Source of the DNA: Chachezhania antarctica
GTDB lineage: Bacteria > Pseudomonadota > Alphaproteobacteria > Rhodobacterales > Rhodobacteraceae
Length of the DNA stretch: 64,000 bases
Reading direction: 5' to 3'
Assembly: GCF_003646465.1 (NCBI RefSeq)
Contig: NZ_QZEX01000010.1
Coordinates: 102,000-165,999 of the forward strand
Below are positions 52,342 through 61,540 of the stretch, one piece after another. Both the position numbers and the translations under genes were made by a program. Every line of letters starts with the position of its first letter. Position 1 is the stretch's first letter. The notes under the pieces were generated by a model. That model was not told the DNA's origin, did no database searches, and saw only the letters and a program-made list of their open reading frames with translations.

Positions 52342-53235
52342 ATGTCAATTGACATCAAAGGCCCCTTCATCGTGACCGGTGCCTCCGGCCAACTCGGCAG
52401 TCAAGTCATCGAGAACCTGCTGGCGCAGGGGGCCGAGCCCCTTGTTGCAATCACCCGCACGCCGGAAAAGCTCGCGGCCCTTCTGGGGCGTGGGGTCGAC
52501 GTCAGGGCAGGCGATTTCAATGACCCGGCCGCTCTTGGTGCGGCCTTTGCCGGCGGCGGGCGGCTGCTGATCATCTCGACGGACGACCTTGAGCCGGGCA
52601 AACGGCTTGCCGCGCACCGTAACGCGATCGCCGCCGCGCAGGACGCCGGTGTTTCGCATATCGTATATACGTCGCTCACCAACCCGGATGAAAGCAGCCC
52701 GATAACCTTTGCCGCCGATCACCGTGAGACCGAGGCGCTGATCAAGCAGACCGGCATCCCGCACACGATCCTGCGCAACTGCCTTTATGCCGATCTCTTG
52801 TTGCAGAGCGGACAGCAGGCAATCAATGCGGGGGCGCTATACGCGGCAGCAGGCGAAGGCAAAGCAGGCTATGTCACGCGCGAAGATTGCGCCCGCGCTG
52901 CCGCCGCGGCCCTGTTGTCCGAGACCGGATCGACCCTGCGCGACATCACCGGACCCGAGGCCGTCGGCCATGCCGAGATCGCCGCGATCCTGTCCAAAGT
53001 TTCCGGAAAGAAGATCCCCTATGTCTCGATCACGCGCGATGCGCTTGTCGAGGCTATGGTCAAGAACGGCCTGCCGGAGTTCGTCGCGGATGTCTTCTCA
53101 TCCTTCGACGTCGCCATTGCTACGGAAAGTCTTGATGTTGCCTCGCATGAGGTTGAAAAACTGATCGGGCAGAAGGCGGAGTCGGTCCGGGATTTCCTGC
53201 TGGCAAACAAAACCGCTTTGACAGGACAGGCGTAA
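52342..53235 (+). CDS. NmrA/QorB-like NAD(P)H quinone oxidoreductase
   Basis: A 297-residue Rossmann-fold protein of the atypical SDR (NmrA/QOR2) group. TGASGQLGSQVIENLLAQG is the cofactor motif, YTSLTNPDESS follows near residue 110, and TILRNCLYADL near 140. Escherichia coli QorB sits next to an HxlR regulator as here. It would reduce quinones with NAD(P)H. ATG 52342 fits the family start; a longer frame to 52309 runs into the dioxygenase stop. Confidence 0.9.
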   Translation: MSIDIKGPFIVTGASGQLGSQVIENLLAQGAEPLVAITRTPEKLAALLGRGVDVRAGDFNDPAALGAAFAGGGRLLIISTDDLEPGKRLAAHRNAIAAAQDAGVSHIVYTSLTNPDESSPITFAADHRETEALIKQTGIPHTILRNCLYADLLLQSGQQAINAGALYAAAGEGKAGYVTREDCARAAAAALLSETGSTLRDITGPEAVGHAEIAAILSKVSGKKIPYVSITRDALVEAMVKNGLPEFVADVFSSFDVAIATESLDVASHEVEKLIGQKAESVRDFLLANKTALTGQA

Positions 53236-53280
53236 ACGACACGCCCAAAGGGCATTGCTAAGTTGTTGGCCGCGTGTCGT
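53236..53280. repeat. Inverted repeat spanning the left IS end
   Basis: ACGACACGC (53236-53244) is repeated in inverted form as GCGTGTCGT (53272-53280). The left arm begins right after the QorB stop and the right arm lies inside the insertion sequence. It may act as a terminator hairpin but has no T run; chance is possible. Confidence 0.4.
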
Positions 53281-54059
53281 AGGGTGTTGCAGGTCTGTAA
53301 ATTACGCCACCATCTAGATGGTGTATTCTGCCCAGAGGCTGAACGCGTCAGCTCGGGCGTGGCGATATGAGTTTGCGGTGAGTTGAAATCGGCGGGGACG
53401 GAAAATCAGGTTGATCTGATCGTGAGCGGATAGAAACCTCTGAGCCTGCCGATGTGACTTGAACCGGCCGAATATCTTCTCTCGCTTCCGGGTCGGCCTG
53501 TGTGATCCTTCGATGGCGTTGTTCAATCCCTTGTGGGCGCGGTGGTCAGCGTCCGGTGCCAATGTTTTGATCGGCTTGACATAGCTGCGCAGCTTGTCGG
53601 TGATCACGACCCTCGGCTCGCCGAACTGATTGATCAGCCTTTGGAGAAACCGCTTGGCTGCTTTAGCGTTTCGTCGCGTTTTCACGAGAATGTCGAGGAC
53701 GTCCCCTTCCGCGTCGATGGCACGCCACAGCCAATGTTTCTTCCCTCGAATCGAGATAACGACCTCATCCAGATGCCATTTGTCATTGGGGCGAGGACGA
53801 TCGCGCCGGACGCAATTTGCGAAATGTGGACCAAAGCGATTGACCCACAACCGGATCGCTTCCCGGCTTACAATCACACCGCGCTCGGCCAGCAGGTCTT
53901 CGACGTCGGCCGTGCTCATTGCGAAGCGATGGCAAGCCCAAACAGCGTATGCGATGATTTCGCGAGGGAACCGGAAGCCCTTTAGGCGCAGGATACTGGT
54001 TGGGATTTTCATGACGTTGAAATAGCCTGATCATGCAAGCTGAACAACTTGGCAATGCC
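53251..54059 (-). mobile_element. IS6-family insertion sequence, complete
   Basis: An 809-base element bounded by GGCATTGCTAAGTTGTT on the left and its near-perfect inverse (AACAACTTGGCAATGCC) on the right, 16 of 17 bases matching. It contains one intact transposase gene. The 8 bases flanking each side (GCCCAAAG and GGGCGTGC) do not match, so no target duplication remains. This is expected if the element took part in replicon fusion or deletion. It separates the catabolic/efflux region from the recombinase/replication region. Confidence 0.85.
53314..54012 (-). CDS. IS6-family transposase
   Basis: A 232-residue DDE transposase. The helix-turn-helix (MSTADVEDLLAERGVIVS) precedes the catalytic triad: Asp in WHLDEVVI, Asp in VITDKLRSY, Glu in NAIEGSHRPTRKRE. 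It appears complete and in frame. It moves by replicative transposition that fuses replicons. Confidence 0.95.
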   Translation of the reverse strand: MKIPTSILRLKGFRFPREIIAYAVWACHRFAMSTADVEDLLAERGVIVSREAIRLWVNRFGPHFANCVRRDRPRPNDKWHLDEVVISIRGKKHWLWRAIDAEGDVLDILVKTRRNAKAAKRFLQRLINQFGEPRVVITDKLRSYVKPIKTLAPDADHRAHKGLNNAIEGSHRPTRKREKIFGRFKSHRQAQRFLSAHDQINLIFRPRRFQLTANSYRHARADAFSLWAEYTI

Positions 54060-54234
54060 GGGCGTGCCGGGTGAATGTCATGCTTCAAGCTTACGTCATC
54101 ACGGCGCTTTCTTCCAGAAAATAGCACTATAAGCGCCTCGCCTTGTCGGCCGCAGCTATGCCAATAAGTTTGCATTATCGGGCACAAAGGAATATGCTGT
54201 AACATAGGCTTAAAATGAGTGGATTTTTGGAAAA

Positions 54235-55371
54235 ATGATGGGCGCAGAACACGATAAATCGACCTCAGCACGCTCTGATAAGTTTGATGATGCTCAGGGT
54301 AACGAGAGCCGTCAAGAGAAAAGCGACTGGATCGCCCGGCCGGCTCATGTTGCTGGGTCTGGCACCCTCGATCGGCTGGTAGATACCGCCCGCGGCTACG
54401 CGCGCGCCGCGGCCTCCGATAACACACTGAAGGCCTACGCAAAGGACTGGGCGCACTTCGCGCGCTGGTGCCGACTGAGGGGGGTGGAGCCCCTGCCCCC
54501 CTCGGCCGAGATGATTGGCCTTTACCTCGCGGATCTCGCCTCCGGGTCCGGTCCCTCACCATCGCAGTCCACGTTCGGACCGCAGTCGGCGTCCCGCCCC
54601 CTGTCTGTCAGCACGATCGAACGTCGCCTGTCAGGCCTTGCCTGGAACTATGCGCAACGCGGCTTCACCTTTGAACGTAAGAACCGCCACATCGCAACCG
54701 TCCTTGCCGGGATCAAGCGCAAGCACGCGCGACCGCCCGTGCAAAAGGAGGCGATCCTGGCCGAGGACATCCTCGCGATGGTGGCCACCCTGCCCTACGA
54801 CCTGCGCGGGCTCAGGGATCGGGCGATCCTGCTGAACGGTTATGCGGGCGGTATGCGCCGGTCAGAAATCGTCAGCCTCGACGTGCACAAGGACGACACG
54901 CCGGATTCTGGTGGCTGGATTGAGATCTTCGACAAAGGCGCCCTGCTCACGCTCAACGCCAAGACCGGCTGGCGCGAGGTCGAAATTGGCCGCGGCTCCA
55001 GCGATCAGACCTGCCCGGTCCAGGCGCTGGAACAATGGCTGCACTTTGCAAAGATCGACTTCGGCCCTGTCTTCGTCGGCACCTCGCGGGATGGCAAGCG
55101 CGCATCTGAAACACGCCTGAACGACAAACATGTCGCACGACTGATCAAGCGCACGGTCCTCGACGCCGGCATCCGATCCGAACTGTCCGAAAAAGAGCGC
55201 CTGGCGCTGTTTTCCGGCCATTCCTTGCGCGCCGGTCTCGCGAGCTCTGCCGAAGTCGATGAGCGCTACGTCCAAAAGCATCTTGGTCACGCCTCAGCCG
55301 AAATGACCCGCCGCTATCAGCGTCGCCGCGACCGGTTCCGCGTAAACCTGACCAAGGCTGCGGGGCTGTAA
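54235..55371 (+). CDS. Tyrosine recombinase / site-specific integrase
   Basis: A 378-residue tyrosine recombinase. The N-terminal core-binding domain (SAM-like) includes NTLKAYAKDWAHFARWC. The catalytic residues are visible as Arg in GGMRRSEIVSL, His and Arg in HSLRAG, His in HLGHAS and Tyr in TRRYQRRRDRF. Such integrases are common on Rhodobacterales plasmids, next to the replication module. No att site was identified. The gap to the IS upstream (54060-54234) shows nothing else I recognise. Confidence 0.94.
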   Translation: MMGAEHDKSTSARSDKFDDAQGNESRQEKSDWIARPAHVAGSGTLDRLVDTARGYARAAASDNTLKAYAKDWAHFARWCRLRGVEPLPPSAEMIGLYLADLASGSGPSPSQSTFGPQSASRPLSVSTIERRLSGLAWNYAQRGFTFERKNRHIATVLAGIKRKHARPPVQKEAILAEDILAMVATLPYDLRGLRDRAILLNGYAGGMRRSEIVSLDVHKDDTPDSGGWIEIFDKGALLTLNAKTGWREVEIGRGSSDQTCPVQALEQWLHFAKIDFGPVFVGTSRDGKRASETRLNDKHVARLIKRTVLDAGIRSELSEKERLALFSGHSLRAGLASSAEVDERYVQKHLGHASAEMTRRYQRRRDRFRVNLTKAAGL

Positions 55372-55474
55372 TCTTCGGACCTTCGGCGCGTTTGCCAGAA
55401 ATGGTCAGCAACACCTCAAGCCGGAAGAGCCGCGTTCGCATGCTTTGGCGCAACGTCTAGGCGGCGAGCCCCTG

Positions 55475-58400
55475 TCACACCCCGAGCGGCGCAAACAGAT
55501 CTTGCAGTATCGCCTCGTCCAGCAACGGGCCAGCCTGTCCCCCATCCTTGTCGAACAAGGCGTCGGCCAGCGCCTGTTTGTGCGACTGCATGTCCAGTAT
55601 CTTTTCCTCTACCGTGCCTGCAGCGACCAGACGATGCACGAATACCGGTTTGTCCTGACCTATGCGATGGGTGCGGTCCATGGCCTGACGCTCCACAGCT
55701 GGGTTCCACCATGGGTCATAAAGGATCACCGTATCCGCCTCGGTCAAGGTCAGCCCAAGACCACCGGCTTTCAGGCTGAGCAGGAAAACCGGCGCAGTGC
55801 CTTTTGCAAAGCTTTCCAGTACATCGGCACGCTTTTGCGTCTGGCCCGTCAATGTCAGATGGGGGATACCGGCGGCCGCAAGATCCGCTTCGATCAGATG
55901 CAGCATTTCAACGAATTGCGAAAACACCAGAACGCGGCGACCCTCGGCCACAAGCTCGGCCAGCAATTCACGCAAACGCACGCGTTTGGCGCTGTCCGCC
56001 ACCGCGCGCGCCGCGTCAGTCTTGACCAGCGCGGGGTCGCAGCACACCTGCCGCAGCTTGAGCAGCGCATCGAGCACAGTAATCCGCGCTGCGGCCAGAC
56101 CACGGGCGCTGATCGCCTCGCGCACCCGGGCATCCATGGTGCTGCGCACGGTTTCATAAAGCGCTTGCTGCGGCTTTGGCAGCTCCACCCGTTCCAGGAT
56201 TTCGGTCTTAGGAGGAAGTTCGGTTGCGACCTGCTCCTTGGTGCGACGCAGCATGAAGGGGCGCAGCCGACGGTTGAGACGCGATTGTGCGACCGCGTCA
56301 CCATGCTTTTCGATCGGGGTGCGAAACAGTTTCTGAAACTCTTTTCTATACCCCAGAAGACCCGGATTCACCCAGTCGATCAGTGTCCAAAGGTCTTGCA
56401 GCGAGTTTTCCAGCGGCGTGCCGGTCAGCGCCAGCCGCCCCTTGGCAGGAATGTTGCGCAGGCTCTTGGCCATTTGCGACGCAGGGTTCTTGAGGGTTTG
56501 CGCTTCGTCCAGGATCACCAGAGGCCACTCTGTCGCTGTCAGCCAGTCTTGATCACGCGCCAGCAACGGATAGGTGGTGACGACCAGATCGGCGCGCAGA
56601 GCCTCGTCGCGCAGCGCCGCCCGGCCTGTGCCATGCAGGACCACGAGTCGAATATCCGGTGTGAATTGCGCGGACTGCATCTGCCAGCCATGCAGCAGGC
56701 TGGTCGGTACGATCAGAAGCGCCGGGCCAGCTGCTCCTGCTTCGCGACGTGCCTGCAAGAGGGCCAACACCTGAATTGTCTTGCCCAGCCCCATATCATC
56801 CGCCAGAACTCCGCCAAAACCGGCTTCGAGCAAGCTGCCCATCCAGGCGGAACCATAGGCCTGATAGGGGCGCAACTGCGCGCGCAATCCCTTTGGTGGA
56901 GCAAAACTCTCGGCCTCGGCCAATGCCTTCAGGCTACGAGCCAGCGGAATGATCCCGGCGTTATCGGCGAAGTGTACCGAGCTGCCTGCCAGCGCCTTTT
57001 CTGCCAACCGAGCGACATCGGCATCCGACGGGTGCAGCGCGCCCAACTCGGCATAATGCGTCAGCACCAGATGGAGTAGGGGTGCCAGCGGACTGAGGTC
57101 CAGGGGGGCATAGCCCGCCTTGCCCCGGTTCAGGTAAACCGGCTTATCGGACAGATGCTGCGACAGGACGTCGACATCCGGCACGGCGTCCCATTCGTCA
57201 CGCACCTGTTCAAGAAAGGCCGCGATCAGGGGCGCGACATCCACTGGCTTGCCGCCGATCTCGGCTTGAAACCCCAGCGAGAACCAGTCGTTGCCGTGGA
57301 ATGCGTCGCCTGCCTCGGTCTGTGTTGCAACCGTCAGCGCGGCAGCTTCATCGCTCAAACGGAAGGGCCACTTTGATGTTTCAATGATTTCCCAGCCTTC
57401 GGTCCGCAACCCGGGCAGCGTCCGGAACGCAAACTCGAGACCATCGCGCGACGACAGGAGGCGCATACTGTTCGCGCCCATCTCCTCCTCAGCGAAGACG
57501 AAATCGCATTGCAGCATTCGAGCGCTCGGCAAAAGATAGTCCATTTCGTCAACGGGTATCGCCCCTGCATCCATCAGTCGGATGACGCAAGCAGCTTCCC
57601 ATTGATGATCGCGCGTCAGCGTTACGACCTCGTTGTTTTCAACGACCCGGGGGTCGGCGTCGCCTTCCCAAACCTCCTGCCCGTCATAGACAAAGCGCAA
57701 TGTCAGTGTTGGCAGAGTGACAGAAACGCTGTCCCAACGCCTATAGCCGTCACGCGCGCTCTCCGCTCCAAGCGTCAAACGGGCGATGCGTTTATGGGCC
57801 GCGCGCCGTCTCTGTCGCGCCACATGCGGCGGCGGCAAGGCCAGTCCAGCGAGCGTGGCGGGCATCTCCGCAGCCAGGGCCGCCGCTTCATCGGGCGCGA
57901 CTTGGGGAGCGCTCTGGACAAGCTGCAGCGCCTCAATCTGCACCGGCTGTGCCAGCGCCCCGATCTGACCGTGCGCGGTGTTCACCCATAGCGCTGCCCC
58001 GTCCAACGCCCGCAACTCCAACTGTATGCCGTCTGCGTCCTCAAACCCCAGGCTCTGACTGCCATCCGCCGCCATGCGCCAGGCCAGTCTGGCCTTTGGA
58101 CACGCTTCTGACCAGCTCAACTCCGCGTCCGGAGAATTGTCATGGAGGAAGCGACCCGTGTCGCACAAGCGCCGGATCAGGGGCAAAGCATCCTGCCCCT
58201 TTGGCTTGAACATACCGGGCAGGCCGTAGCTATAGTGCGTTTCCCACAGTTGGGTCTGCGCCAGCGCAGACAAAAGCTCCAGATCGGTCGGTCGGATGAA
58301 TTTTGCCACAGCGTTGCTGCGCAGCGCATCATAGCGCCGGATCGCCTTGTTCAGGCCTGTGCCAGCAGCATTGATACGGCCCTTGTAAATGTCGATCCTG

Positions 58401-58891
58401 ACTTTTGTTTCATTCGGGATCAGGACATAAAGCAGGCGTTCCTTCACCTTGTCCGGATAGTCCTCGGGACGTGCCTCAGGCGGCACTAGGGCTGTCGGCT
58501 GCTGCTTGACACGGGTCAGCCAACCCCGCACCGGTGCTGCCAGTTGCGGGGAGCTGGAATCGCGTTCCGCCGATGTCATCAAAACAGCGACCACGTGCTT
58601 GCAATTATGCCCCACCGGGCAAGAGCAAATCCCGTCCACAAAGCTGTTGCTCAGGGTAATCCGCTGTTGGTAGCTTTCCCCGCGCCCATTCAACACACGC
58701 CCGCGGATACTCCCATCCGGCAGAGGCTCGACCGTCGCGACCAGACCGCGATGCGCATAATCTTCACCGCGTTGCAGCGTGCCGACATCAAAATAATCCC
58801 TCAACCGTAAGTCCATGCAACACCCCAATGCCCGCCCCGCAGACCCGGCCCACAGGTCTCCCGCATATTCTTCCAGATAGCGGTTTTCCAT
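55475..58891 (-). CDS. SWIM zinc-finger SNF2-family helicase
   Basis: About 1138 residues. An N-terminal SWIM zinc finger (CSCPVGHNCKH, about residues 89-99) is followed by a long middle region and a C-terminal SNF2 ATPase. Walker A is DDMGLGKT, the Walker B position reads LVILDEAQTLKNP (DEAQ box), and motif VI is QAMDRTHRIGQDKPV. It would remodel nucleoprotein complexes or translocate on DNA. The start is uncertain: ATG 58891 is chosen; 58816 would give the shorter N-terminus seen in some relatives. It lies between two different recombinase genes and is divergent from the second. Confidence 0.9.
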   Translation of the reverse strand: MENRYLEEYAGDLWAGSAGRALGCCMDLRLRDYFDVGTLQRGEDYAHRGLVATVEPLPDGSIRGRVLNGRGESYQQRITLSNSFVDGICSCPVGHNCKHVVAVLMTSAERDSSSPQLAAPVRGWLTRVKQQPTALVPPEARPEDYPDKVKERLLYVLIPNETKVRIDIYKGRINAAGTGLNKAIRRYDALRSNAVAKFIRPTDLELLSALAQTQLWETHYSYGLPGMFKPKGQDALPLIRRLCDTGRFLHDNSPDAELSWSEACPKARLAWRMAADGSQSLGFEDADGIQLELRALDGAALWVNTAHGQIGALAQPVQIEALQLVQSAPQVAPDEAAALAAEMPATLAGLALPPPHVARQRRRAAHKRIARLTLGAESARDGYRRWDSVSVTLPTLTLRFVYDGQEVWEGDADPRVVENNEVVTLTRDHQWEAACVIRLMDAGAIPVDEMDYLLPSARMLQCDFVFAEEEMGANSMRLLSSRDGLEFAFRTLPGLRTEGWEIIETSKWPFRLSDEAAALTVATQTEAGDAFHGNDWFSLGFQAEIGGKPVDVAPLIAAFLEQVRDEWDAVPDVDVLSQHLSDKPVYLNRGKAGYAPLDLSPLAPLLHLVLTHYAELGALHPSDADVARLAEKALAGSSVHFADNAGIIPLARSLKALAEAESFAPPKGLRAQLRPYQAYGSAWMGSLLEAGFGGVLADDMGLGKTIQVLALLQARREAGAAGPALLIVPTSLLHGWQMQSAQFTPDIRLVVLHGTGRAALRDEALRADLVVTTYPLLARDQDWLTATEWPLVILDEAQTLKNPASQMAKSLRNIPAKGRLALTGTPLENSLQDLWTLIDWVNPGLLGYRKEFQKLFRTPIEKHGDAVAQSRLNRRLRPFMLRRTKEQVATELPPKTEILERVELPKPQQALYETVRSTMDARVREAISARGLAAARITVLDALLKLRQVCCDPALVKTDAARAVADSAKRVRLRELLAELVAEGRRVLVFSQFVEMLHLIEADLAAAGIPHLTLTGQTQKRADVLESFAKGTAPVFLLSLKAGGLGLTLTEADTVILYDPWWNPAVERQAMDRTHRIGQDKPVFVHRLVAAGTVEEKILDMQSHKQALADALFDKDGGQAGPLLDEAILQDLFAPLGV

Positions 58892-59008
58892 TGCGCCGCC
58901 TATGTGGAACTTACAGAAAAAAGGTGGCACCAACCTCCGAAACGTTATTCTTCTGCCATCAATCGGTCGTTTAGTGACGGTATATGAAACTGCAAACGGC
59001 CTGTTTTG

Positions 59009-59896
59009 ATGCCTTTAATCGGTTATGCACGCGTCTCGACAGAGGATCAGACCCCCCTGCCCCAGTCGCAGGCCCTGAAATCCGCAAGCTGCGCCGAGAT
59101 ATTCGAAGAGCAAGCCTCGGGCGGCAATCGCGCCCGGCCGGTGCTTGCGCGCGTGCTGGAGCGGATCGGCAAGGGCGACACGCTGGTCGTAGTCCGCATC
59201 GACCGCCTGGCGCGATCACTCTCCCATCTACTCGAGGTGATCGAACGGCTGGAAGCCAAGGGGGCCTTCTTTCGCTCGCTGCTGGACCCAATCGACACTG
59301 CGTCCCCGCAGGGCAAATTTACCCTGCAGGTTCTGGGCGCGGCGGCCGAGTTCGAACGCGCGCTGATCCGTGAGCGTACCAAAGCGGGGCTGGCCAGCGC
59401 ACGCAACAAGGGACGCGTCGGTGGGAACCCTGGTCTGCGCGCCAAGGATCCTGCAGCGTTGCGCAAGGTCCGTCTGGCGCGCCAGGATGGATATATGGAG
59501 CGCCTGAACGAGACGGCGCAGGATTGGGTGCCACATGTCCGCCGGTTGCGCCCAGACATGGCCTGGGAAGATGTGCTGCGCATCGTAAATGCCCCCCTGC
59601 CCGAAGCGCGTCGCTGGACGCAAAGCCGCCTGCGGCGTGCCGTGAAGGCCTACGTGCGCGACGGCTTCCTGTCTGAAGCCGTTCTTGGCCGTGCCGGGCG
59701 ACGCGAGACGGACGACCGCCTGCCGGCCATCGTCGCCGCCATCAAGGGTGCAGACCCTGATATCACGCTACAGGCGATCTGCGTCCGCTTAGAAGCGATG
59801 CGCGAACGCACACCGCGCGGGCGAACCAGTTGGCAACCGTCTTCGGTCAAGATGTTGCTGGAGCGTGCTCAACGCCTAGGCTTACTCTCTAAGTAA
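59009..59896 (+). CDS. Serine recombinase (resolvase/invertase family)
   Basis: A 295-residue recombinase. The catalytic Ser is in YARVSTEDQ, with IDRLARSLSHLL and EFERALIRERTKAGLA (E helix) following. After the usual resolvase length of about 190 residues it continues with about 100 more, RRAVKAYVRDGF onwards, an extension not found in simple resolvases. ATG 59009 is used; a TTG lies just before. It may resolve multimers of the replicon or belong to a transposon; no res site was found. Confidence 0.9.
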   Translation: MPLIGYARVSTEDQTPLPQSQALKSASCAEIFEEQASGGNRARPVLARVLERIGKGDTLVVVRIDRLARSLSHLLEVIERLEAKGAFFRSLLDPIDTASPQGKFTLQVLGAAAEFERALIRERTKAGLASARNKGRVGGNPGLRAKDPAALRKVRLARQDGYMERLNETAQDWVPHVRRLRPDMAWEDVLRIVNAPLPEARRWTQSRLRRAVKAYVRDGFLSEAVLGRAGRRETDDRLPAIVAAIKGADPDITLQAICVRLEAMRERTPRGRTSWQPSSVKMLLERAQRLGLLSK

Positions 59897-60337
59897 CGGG
59901 ATACGGCATACAGCAGTCACTAGATCGTTCAAACTTTGGGCTGTACAAAGGAATCGCCAGAGCTGCGCTAAAGAACCTATAAGTGGTCAGAGCGGCATGA
60001 ATTGCGTTACTGAAGCTGGTAGTGACGTTTCAACTGCTCACCCTCGCCGGGGTGAAATGTTGTCCTGTGGATAAATCTTGTATAAGATAATCTAGTTAAA
60101 CCAACTGCTTAGCATGAAGTCATGATGCGCTGTCTTAACGTCAGCGCTTCATATGGTGGTTACCTCCTCCGTCAGCACAAGACGGCCGCAAACATTTTTT
60201 CTTGAGTTTCCCCATTTCTCGCGTCATAGCTGTAACGTGAAAAGAAGAAAAAATACGTCCTTCGCGTTTCCCGATGCTCCGAACGGTAGCCTATATCGAG
60301 TAACGCAGACGGGACGATGTGAGGCGGACGAACAAAA
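59897..60337. other. Non-coding region in front of repA (promoter and DnaA box)
   Basis: This 441-base gap carries a DnaA box, an AT-rich promoter-like stretch (TATAAGATAAT at 60081-60091) and an inverted repeat GCGCTG-N9-CAGCGC at 60127-60147. The repeats may bind RepA or RepB for autoregulation. No gene is evident. Confidence 0.6.
60066..60074 (-). promoter_or_regulatory. DnaA box
   Basis: TGTGGATAA on the plus strand is the exact complement of the consensus DnaA box TTATCCACA. Only one copy is seen. It overlaps the promoter region of the repABC operon, so it may couple replication or rep expression to DnaA. Confidence 0.6.
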
Positions 60338-61540
60338 ATGCATCCAGTGCTGCATGATAAACTAAGAGCAGACGCAGACCGGCTTTCCGAAGCCCTTGAA
60401 CACATGTCCAAGCTCTTCCTAGCGCCAAAAGAAGAAAAGACGCTTCGGAGCTTCACTACCGCTGAAGTGGCAGAGTTGTTGCGTGTAAGCGATGGCTATC
60501 TGCGAAAAGCTCACTTCGACGATCGCATCCCCGATGTCGAGCAAGGCTCTAACAACAAACGCCTCTACACCGCCGAGAAGATTCTCGAGATCCGCAATAT
60601 TCTGTCACAGAACGCTAAAGACCCCTACCAGTTCCTTCCTGGTCGACGTCAGGGCGACAAACTGCAAATCTGGTCCACTGTTAACTTCAAAGGCGGCTCG
60701 AGCAAAACGACAACGACCGTAACGCTTGGGATGAGGCTAGCGTTACGCGGCTATCGTGTGTGTCTGATCGACGCAGATCCGCAAGCCTCGCTCACGACCT
60801 TTTTCGGATATCAGCCCGAGATCGATTTCCGTAAGGGCGGAACGCTCTATGATGCAATCCGCTACAACGACGGCGAAATATCCCGAGTCCCGATCACCGA
60901 CGTTCTACGTAAGACCTACTTTCCCAATCTGGACTTGGTTCCTGGAGGGATCATGCTCTCGGAGTTTGAAACAGAGACCCCTATGGCATTGAGCCGTGGT
61001 GAGCAGCCGGTGTTTTTCAATCGGATTCGAGATCCGATACGCCAGGTTGAGGACGAGTACGATGTTATCCTCATCGACTGCCCCCCTCAGCTTGGATATC
61101 TCACGATGTCGGCAGTATGCGCATCAACTTCACTGCTCATGACCATTATCCCCGAGCGCGTAGACCTCGCTTCAGCCAGCCAGTTTCTCACCATGGCATC
61201 TGGTGTTTTGGAAGTACTTCATTCCAACGGAGGGATCGGCGCCTACGACAATTTTGCGTATCTGCTGACCCGGTTTGACACAGCCATAAGTACGCAGCAA
61301 GATTTGGCCGAATGGATCAGGCAGTTGCTTGGTGACAGTGTGATCAAGTCCCCATTCGTTAAGTCGTCTGCCGTAAGCGAAGCTGGCTTGTCCCAGAAGA
61401 CAATCTTCGAGGTGGATCTTGCCGGCTCGAAGAACCGGAAGACTTATGATCGCGCCTTGGAATCCGTGATCAGCTTCTCAAACGATATCGAAAAGATGAT
61501 CCAATCCGCATGGGGTCGAGGAGGCAGCAATGAAGCGTGA
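60338..61540 (+). CDS. repA: RepA, ParA-type partition ATPase
   Basis: A 400-residue RepA of a repABC replicon. The N-terminal domain (residues 40-85) is a MerR-like DNA-binding domain (TTAEVAELLRVSDGYLRK). The deviant Walker A KGGSSKTTT lies at residues 118-126, LIDADPQAS and VILIDCPPQLGYLT are the A' and B motifs. It drives plasmid segregation with RepB and represses its own operon. The RBS (GAGGCGG) lies about 10 bases upstream. It overlaps repB by 11 bases. Confidence 0.96.
   Translation: MHPVLHDKLRADADRLSEALEHMSKLFLAPKEEKTLRSFTTAEVAELLRVSDGYLRKAHFDDRIPDVEQGSNNKRLYTAEKILEIRNILSQNAKDPYQFLPGRRQGDKLQIWSTVNFKGGSSKTTTTVTLGMRLALRGYRVCLIDADPQASLTTFFGYQPEIDFRKGGTLYDAIRYNDGEISRVPITDVLRKTYFPNLDLVPGGIMLSEFETETPMALSRGEQPVFFNRIRDPIRQVEDEYDVILIDCPPQLGYLTMSAVCASTSLLMTIIPERVDLASASQFLTMASGVLEVLHSNGGIGAYDNFAYLLTRFDTAISTQQDLAEWIRQLLGDSVIKSPFVKSSAVSEAGLSQKTIFEVDLAGSKNRKTYDRALESVISFSNDIEKMIQSAWGRGGSNEA

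Noticed and set aside
55445..57079. 544-codon plus-strand frame opposite the SNF2 helicase
   Set aside because: Antisense shadow; the helicase motifs on the minus strand are unequivocal.
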